Positions 44,594 to 49,101 of a stretch of 49,101 nucleotides of DNA are shown here, in pieces. This DNA comes from Joyebacterum sp964521425. Lineage in GTDB: Bacteria; Joyebacterota; Joyebacteria; Joyebacterales; Joyebacteraceae. The first letter of the stretch is position 1. Each line of letters opens with the position of its first letter. The stretch spans positions 1 to 49,101 of the forward strand of contig CAZFRO010000016.1 in the NCBI GenBank assembly GCA_964521425.1. Reading direction: 5' to 3'. The notes beneath the pieces are model-generated. The model was given only the letters and a program-made list of their open reading frames with translations, ran no database searches and was not told the DNA's origin. The translations under genes and the position numbers were made by a program.

Positions 44594-44968
44594 CTAGCCG
44601 AGCTGGCGGAGGATCCACTTGAGAAGAAGAGCCAGCACGATGGAGTATGAGATATTGACGAGCGTACCAGCGAGATAGAAGAGTGAGTTCCCCGATTTCA
44701 GATCCTCTCGCCTTACGATCGCCTTCCCGGTGAAGAGAAGCGTCAGCGCCGTGTACTCCCCCAGCAGCACAAGGATGACCACGAGGACGTTCTCACACTT
44801 CCCAACAACCACCCCAGTGTCACGCTCACTCTTGGAGACACCGCTCTCTGTCCACTCCTGTTGGGTCCGTCGCAGCACTAGCTGAAAGACAAGGCCACTC
44901 GTCAGCATTAGGACCAGTGTCCCCCCGGCTCTGACCGCGAACTTGAGCCACTCCACCTCCCATGTCAT
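44594..44968 (-). CDS. Small membrane partner of SatD-like protein
   Basis: A 124-residue protein with three predicted helices (about 8-30, 50-75, 92-120). The middle part, VVVGKCENVLVVILVLLGEY, then ALTLLFTGKAIVRREDLK and later LAGTLVNISYSI, resembles the C-terminal half of DUF3307-type membrane proteins, which are often encoded beside SatD. The N-terminal DUF3307 part is missing. I start at ATG 44968 with GGGGTGAG upstream; it lies 4 bases inside/next to the SatD-like stop. Function unknown. Confidence 0.65.
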   Translation of the reverse strand: MTWEVEWLKFAVRAGGTLVLMLTSGLVFQLVLRRTQQEWTESGVSKSERDTGVVVGKCENVLVVILVLLGEYTALTLLFTGKAIVRREDLKSGNSLFYLAGTLVNISYSIVLALLLKWILRQLG

Positions 44969-44972
44969 CTCC

Positions 44973-45629
44973 TCACCCCCCTGTATCGGACGCAAGTCGC
45001 TGCACGTAGTCACTCAGCACTTCCATGACTCTCTCCTCAAGAAACTTCGTCTCTCGGTAGCGTGCCGCCATGAGCACGCTTGAAACGGCTTGCTGCGTCA
45101 CACCTAGGGCCTTCCCGGCTTCCGTCTGATTCCCGTGCTCCTCGAATGCCTGGATGACCCGCATCTGCCTCTCCGACTGCCCTTCCCTCAGCATCCAGAC
45201 CAGACTTATCTGCACGCTCAGAAGTCCATCGATGAGTACGTCTCCGAACTCCAGCGCAAACGGCACACGTTCCCTCTTGATCCTCCCCATCAGTCTGCTG
45301 CCCGCATGGAACGCCGGACCGTCCATATCGGCCACATCCCCACTCAAACCCGCATCTATGATCCCGCGGACGAGCACGAACCGCAGTGCCACCGGCTTCA
45401 CAGCAGCGCGGATCTCCGTCGCTGCCTGGTATGCCGCTATCGGGTTCGTGAACACACCCCCGATCTCATCTATGCCCTTCAAGACATCGATGCGAGCGCG
45501 CATCGCACCTCCGTGACGCCGATTGGCGGCTTCATACGCGGCACGCAGATGATGGCCGAAGCCCTCGCGATCTGCCAGTCGGCGTGAGCCTCTCACATCC
45601 CCAAGCAGAACATAGTACATGTTAGACAT
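44973..45629 (-). CDS. SatD-family protein with C-terminal helix-turn-helix
   Basis: A 218-residue protein. The N-terminal part MYYVLLGDVRGSRRLADREG, then LKGIDEIGGVF and DMDGPAFHAGSRLM match the SatD family (PF16264). The GDxxGSR and GDE-like pattern recalls the fold of class III nucleotidyl cyclases, though I see no full catalytic set. Residues about 160-185 (HGNQTEAGKALGVTQQAVSS) are a clear helix-turn-helix. I chose ATG 45629 with GGAG upstream over the GTG at 45644. The control region carries two matching inverted repeats, so autoregulation is likely. SatD genes were named in a streptococcal acid-tolerance locus. Confidence 0.75.
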   Translation of the reverse strand: MSNMYYVLLGDVRGSRRLADREGFGHHLRAAYEAANRRHGGAMRARIDVLKGIDEIGGVFTNPIAAYQAATEIRAAVKPVALRFVLVRGIIDAGLSGDVADMDGPAFHAGSRLMGRIKRERVPFALEFGDVLIDGLLSVQISLVWMLREGQSERQMRVIQAFEEHGNQTEAGKALGVTQQAVSSVLMAARYRETKFLEERVMEVLSDYVQRLASDTGG

Positions 45630-45656
45630 GACGATCTCCGGCACAATGGTTCACGT

Positions 45657-45674
45657 TTGTATTCCCCAATACAA
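45657..45674. promoter_or_regulatory. Operator 1 upstream of the SatD-like gene
   Basis: TTGTATTCCCCAATACAA: 7-bp perfect arms with a 4-base centre. It lies just after the predicted transcription start, where a bound protein would block elongation. Confidence 0.65.
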
Positions 45675-45683
45675 CCCTAGCAG

Positions 45684-45712
45684 ATTGTGTTCCGATTCGA
45701 AATGCCTGTCAA
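45684..45712 (-). promoter_or_regulatory. Promoter of the SatD-like operon
   Basis: Minus-strand -35 TTGACA (45707-45712), 17-base spacer, -10 CACAAT (45684-45689), about 55 bases before the ATG. The surrounding 150 bases are AT-rich compared with the window. Confidence 0.6.
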
Positions 45713-45733
45713 GGGCAAAACAAGGACCAGTGC

Positions 45734-45751
45734 TTGTATCGGACAATACAA
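45734..45751. promoter_or_regulatory. Operator 2 upstream of the SatD-like gene
   Basis: TTGTATCGGACAATACAA has the same arms and spacing as operator 1, with one arm base changed. Centres are 77 bases apart and flank the promoter. A third half-site TTGTATC is at 45762-45768. Confidence 0.65.
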
Positions 45752-45818
45752 ACTGTAGTTATTGTATCTAACTCAACACAACGGATGAATTCCCTCATAC
45801 CCCCACCCACCGGACGCC

Positions 45819-47147
45819 CTACGCAAGCGTCTCCATGATGATCCCGGCCAGCTGTGTGATCTCGAGTTCGCTACCGCCGTCCGGCGGCGAGCCGGCGGGT
45901 GGAGCGTCTAACGACCAGAAGAAGGCGTCATCCCACGTGTGCATACCAGTGAGATTGGTTCGACCGAAGAGTTCCTTCTCCTTGACCGTATCCTTGAGAT
46001 CGTAGCCGTGGTGCCCGACCGGGATAAGGTCGGGCGCATTCCGCGTCTCGGGTCCCGTGTAGACCTCATCGCGCTCGAAGACATGCTGGATGACCGGGTC
46101 ACCGTCGCAGGTGAGTCCGGAGAGCCCCGACTTGATCTCATCCATGATGGAGCGGGCCGACGCATCGTCGACACCCCCCTTCGGGAACCGGCCGGATCGG
46201 TTGAGGAAGATGCGTCCGGGAGCTACGGCGAACGCCTTTGAGCCTTCCGCGATGTCCTCGATGTTCGATGGCTCGTCCTTCTCGAATGAGAGGAACCCGT
46301 TGCCGGCCAGCCACACGTTCACCCGGACCTCCTGCTTGATCCCGCAGAACCCGTGGTCGGAGAGCATGAAGAACCCCTCCCCTTCGTCCTTGCGGCCCGA
46401 GTCGCTCTCGAACTTCGCGTAGAACTCGCCGATGAAATCGTCGATCCTGCGGAAGTACTCCATCGCCTGCCCGTGCCGCTCGTGCGACTCGTCCTCGATC
46501 GCCACCCAAAGGTAGTGCATGAGTCGATCGGTTCCGGTCACGACGATCTGCATGAGATCCCAATCCTCATTCTCCCAGAAGTGGAGTGCCGCCGCTCTCC
46601 GCGTCTTGAGCGTCGAGTCCAACTCCTCGAACAGGAAGTCATGATCCTGCCGCGCGCGAGCCGTGTCGACGTCGATCTTGTAGTCCAGGCGCTCGAGGTC
46701 CGCGAGAATGCGAAGAGGTGAGACGGCCTTCTTGAGAGAGAGAGCCACGAATCCGGAGACGAGCACACCGGGTATCTCACGCGCGGGATAGGTCGACGGC
46801 TGATTGATAACGACGCTACGCTTCTTCTTCTCCCCGATCCTGTCCCAGAACGTCGGCGCCTTGAGGTCCCTGAAGTTGGGGAAGCGGATGTCGTAGCTTT
46901 CGGGCTTCGGATCGATGAACCCGTAGATACCGTGCGTGCCCGGGTTCGTGCCGGTCATGAAGGAGGGCCAGCTCACGGCCGAGATCTCCGGGAGCGTGAC
47001 CTTCATCTGGGAGAGGTGACCGAGCGAGTTGAGGCGCGCCACATTCGGCATCGTACCGTTCGCCGTGAGCTTCTGAAGCAGCGTGTACGGCACGCCATCG
47101 AGCCCGATGACGAGCGTGCGCTTCTTCTTCCGTCCGAAGAGTCCCAC
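45819..47147 (-). CDS. Cytoplasmic alkaline-phosphatase-superfamily protein
   Basis: About 442 residues and the third member of this superfamily in the cluster. There is no signal peptide. Catalytic regions are LVIGLDGVPYTLLQKLTANG, VSWPSFMTGTNPGTHGIYGF, FFMLSDHGFCGI and TNLTGMHTWDDAFF. The SF/TG block and SDHG are typical of type I phosphodiesterase/nucleotide pyrophosphatase proteins. I start at the GTG at 47147 with GGGAGG upstream; the open frame to 47279 crosses the promoter. Substrate unknown. It stands apart from the other two phosphatase genes and has its own promoter. Confidence 0.85.
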   Translation of the reverse strand: MGLFGRKKKRTLVIGLDGVPYTLLQKLTANGTMPNVARLNSLGHLSQMKVTLPEISAVSWPSFMTGTNPGTHGIYGFIDPKPESYDIRFPNFRDLKAPTFWDRIGEKKKRSVVINQPSTYPAREIPGVLVSGFVALSLKKAVSPLRILADLERLDYKIDVDTARARQDHDFLFEELDSTLKTRRAAALHFWENEDWDLMQIVVTGTDRLMHYLWVAIEDESHERHGQAMEYFRRIDDFIGEFYAKFESDSGRKDEGEGFFMLSDHGFCGIKQEVRVNVWLAGNGFLSFEKDEPSNIEDIAEGSKAFAVAPGRIFLNRSGRFPKGGVDDASARSIMDEIKSGLSGLTCDGDPVIQHVFERDEVYTGPETRNAPDLIPVGHHGYDLKDTVKEKELFGRTNLTGMHTWDDAFFWSLDAPPAGSPPDGGSELEITQLAGIIMETLA

Positions 47148-47185
47148 TGTGCCTCCCGCGTATTGAGAATCGAACCGTTGTGCCG

Positions 47186-47214
47186 ATGATACAGGCCGGG
47201 AACCCAAGCGACAA
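47186..47214 (-). promoter_or_regulatory. Promoter of the cytoplasmic phosphatase gene
   Basis: Minus-strand -35 TTGTCG (47209-47214), 17-base spacer, -10 TATCAT (47186-47191), about 32 bases of leader to the GTG start. The rest of the gap to 47398 shows nothing definite. Confidence 0.5.
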
Positions 47215-47398
47215 GCGCCGAGGCGGTCTGGGCGCGCCTGTTGACCTGCGAGCGCCGACGCACCTGGCGCCCCGCGCATCGGGCGACACCATCCTCGCCA
47301 CGTGTTTTCCTCTTGCCATAGTGAGACACTCCCAGTAATGTGACCGCGGCATACTCCGATTTGTGATTCGCTTCATAACCCTCATGAGGAGGCGCCCC

Positions 47399-48868
47399 AT
47401 GCGTTCGAGTGCTCTCTCCTTCATACTCGCGGCTATTCTCACCCCCGTCTGTATCATCGCCTGCGCAGTCCCGGCTGCCGCATTCAGCGGCGACGTTCTC
47501 GACGTCCCGGCAGAGTATGCCACGATCGCGTTGGCGCTTGCCGACGCAGCCTCGGGAGACACCGTGCGCGTCGCGCCAGACACTTACTACGAGAGCGGCC
47601 TCGTGTTGTCATCAGGCGTCACCCTCATGAGCGCGACGTGGGACCCGGAGAGCACGATCATCGACGGCGGAGCCACGCGCGGGACCATTCTCAACTGCTA
47701 TTCGACGACCGGCGCCACCGTCGCCGGAATCGGGTTTGCGCATGGCAATGGGGCCGGCGGGGGCGCCATTTACTGTGATAATGCGTCGGTCCGGTTCGAC
47801 TACTGCATCTTCGAGAACAACGACTCCACAATCGGCGGAGCGATGTTCTGGACGCGCGGAACTCCTGAGATCTACGGCTGCACCTTCTTGAACAACGTGT
47901 CGACTGGTGACGGGGGCGGACTCTACCTCGAGTTCACGGGCGGCTCGGTGATGGGATGCAACTTCCAGCACAACGAGGCGCAGCGCGGCGCCGGCGCGTT
48001 CGCGATGTACGTGACGACGACCACGGCGTTCACGGAATGCTCCTTCGACTCGAACACCGCGACCGATGACTCGTACGGCGGCGGCGGGGTCTTTGTCGAT
48101 CAACAGGCAGCCCCCACATTCACGCAGTGCCGTTTCGATTCGAACACGGCCCCATACGGCGGTGGGGCCTACCTCAACACGGACACGGAGGCGGCGTTCA
48201 CGGACTGCGAGTTCGAGAGCAATTCGGCCATGTACGATGGCGGGGCCGTCCGCGGTAGCCATGATGACTCCTCGTTCACGGGGTGCGGCTTCCTGTTCAA
48301 TGATGCAACTGCGTTCTACGGCGGGGCGATCTCCACCGCCCTCGGTTCGGAGGTCGTGATCGGCACATCCTGGTTCTACATGAACGAGGCGCCGGACGGC
48401 GGAGGGATATGCGTGGGGCCGAATTCATCGGCGAACATCACCGACTGCACGATCGTCGAGAACATAACCTCCTCCCGGGCCGGCGTAGGCGCCGGCGTCT
48501 ACGCCAGGGGGGTCACCTCCGTCGCGACGATCGAGAACACGATCATCGCGTTCAACACGAACGGCGAGGCTGTCTACTGCTCGGGTGGTGGAACCGCCAC
48601 GCTGACGTGCTCCTGCCTCTATGACAACGACGGCGGGGACTGGGTGGGCTGCATTACCGGGCAGGGTTCGATCAGTGGCAACATGACTACCAACCCGCTC
48701 TTCTGCGGGCTGGCATTCTATGACCTCTACCTCTGTGCGGACTCGCCTTGCCTGGCCACACTTAACGACTGCGGCGTTCTGATAGGCGCATTCGACGGGG
48801 GCTGCGTGGCATGCGGGACGCCCGTTGAACCGGCGAGCTGGGGTTTGATCAAGGCGATGTACAGGTAG
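47399..48868 (+). CDS. Secreted right-handed beta-helix protein
   Basis: A 489-residue exported protein. Signal peptide to about 30 (ACAVPAAAF), then a pectate-lyase-like entry VPAEYATIALALADAASGD. About ten rungs follow of the form C-x-F-x-x-N-x-A-x-x-G-G-A/G, such as CIFENNDSTIGGAMF, CSFDSNTATDD and CRFDSNTAPYGGGAYL, like polymorphic outer-membrane/parallel beta-helix proteins. The C-terminus is VEPASWGLIKAMYR. I chose ATG 47399 with AGGAGG 7 bases upstream instead of the GTG at 47363. It is probably a surface adhesin or structural protein; no catalytic residues are evident. Confidence 0.85.
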   Translation: MRSSALSFILAAILTPVCIIACAVPAAAFSGDVLDVPAEYATIALALADAASGDTVRVAPDTYYESGLVLSSGVTLMSATWDPESTIIDGGATRGTILNCYSTTGATVAGIGFAHGNGAGGGAIYCDNASVRFDYCIFENNDSTIGGAMFWTRGTPEIYGCTFLNNVSTGDGGGLYLEFTGGSVMGCNFQHNEAQRGAGAFAMYVTTTTAFTECSFDSNTATDDSYGGGGVFVDQQAAPTFTQCRFDSNTAPYGGGAYLNTDTEAAFTDCEFESNSAMYDGGAVRGSHDDSSFTGCGFLFNDATAFYGGAISTALGSEVVIGTSWFYMNEAPDGGGICVGPNSSANITDCTIVENITSSRAGVGAGVYARGVTSVATIENTIIAFNTNGEAVYCSGGGTATLTCSCLYDNDGGDWVGCITGQGSISGNMTTNPLFCGLAFYDLYLCADSPCLATLNDCGVLIGAFDGGCVACGTPVEPASWGLIKAMYR

Positions 48869-48869
48869 G

Positions 48870-49058
48870 CTACCTCAGAAGAGCCACCTTCCCGGTGGCC
48901 GAACGGCCGTTGGCCCTCACACGGCAGACGTAGACTCCCGACGCAACGGGCCTGCCGTCTGCATCACTTCCGTCCCATGTCACCGCGTGGGCGCCACGAC
49001 CCATACCCGCACACCTGATTCTCCTCACAAGACGTCCCGATGGTGTTGACCTGACCCC
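48870..49058 (-). pseudogene. 3' end of a gene with a FlgD-like Ig domain
   Basis: The minus strand encodes GRLVRRIRCAGMGRGAH, AVTWDGSDADGRPVASGVYV, CRVRANGRSATGKVALLR and a TAG stop at 48870-48872, the C-terminal half of a FlgD-Ig domain like that at 31662. Going upstream the match fades before GRLVRR and an in-frame TAG appears at 49059-49061, so the frame is broken or the upstream part was replaced. It ends 1 base from the convergent beta-helix gene. The window ends at 49101, so a complete judgement is not possible. Confidence 0.7.
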
Positions 49059-49101
49059 CTAGACCGGATCCAGTATTCGAGATAGACTCGAGCTGGACTG
49101 C

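Overview
The window is GC-rich, almost fully coding DNA from a Gram-negative bacterium. It encodes apolipoprotein N-acyltransferase, a SurA/PpiD-type periplasmic foldase, lipoproteins and a secretin. Two proteins end in FlgD-like Ig C-terminal domains, and a beta-helix surface protein ends in a SWGxIKAxYR-type tail. These traits suggest a member of the FCB superphylum or a related candidate phylum (Eisenbacteria-, Krumholzibacteriota- or Latescibacterota-like). That placement is inference; there is no rRNA or tRNA in the window to test it.

Layout. (1) 1-7893, minus strand: trxB, tldD, tldE, a MoxR ATPase, a DUF58 protein, a BatD-like protein and a BatA-like VWA protein, closing with a 34-bp tandem duplication of the batA 3' end. 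(2) 8170-11071, minus: a pilus/secretion remnant in which an IS256-family element separates a secretin that has lost its 5' end from a PilX-like gene that has lost its 3' end. (3) 11388-22038, minus: a ten-gene run, fusA2-like EF-G, yebC, ruvC, ruvA, ruvB, queH, queA, tgt, apgM, lnt, behind a good sigma70-type promoter with a 12-bp palindrome in its spacer. (4) 22280-24106, plus: a SurA/PpiD-like foldase. (5) 24135-29552, minus: an aminotransferase, folB, folK, a deoxynucleoside kinase, panB, panC, a HIT protein and a LytR_C protein. (6) 29718-32465, minus: a VGIG-repeat surface protein interrupted by an in-frame TGA where its own internal repeat has Trp, and a FlgD-domain surface protein. (7) 32680-47147: a cluster with a UbiA prenyltransferase fused to TPRs, a PHP phosphoesterase, an EMC3/YidC-like membrane protein, a ribbon-helix-helix-like protein, three alkaline-phosphatase-superfamily proteins, an EamA transporter, an arylsulfotransferase-like lipoprotein with a frameshift, and an autoregulated-looking SatD/membrane-protein pair. 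(8) 47399-49101: a beta-helix surface protein and the 3' end of another FlgD-domain gene.

How the genes fit together. Regions 1, 3 and 5 are housekeeping: envelope stress and peptide maturation, Holliday junction resolution with queuosine tRNA modification, and pantothenate/folate/nucleotide salvage. Region 7 is the least described. Its genes look like an envelope phospho-/sulfo-ester or lipid-modification system. Three of its proteins (a lipoprotein phosphatase, the small RHH-like protein and the arylsulfotransferase) share a short acidic helix ending in L-x-x-[LI]-G-Y-[IL], which may be a common docking tag. The region also shows microevolutionary damage: an IS-associated deletion, a nonsense codon, a frameshift and several duplications at gene ends.
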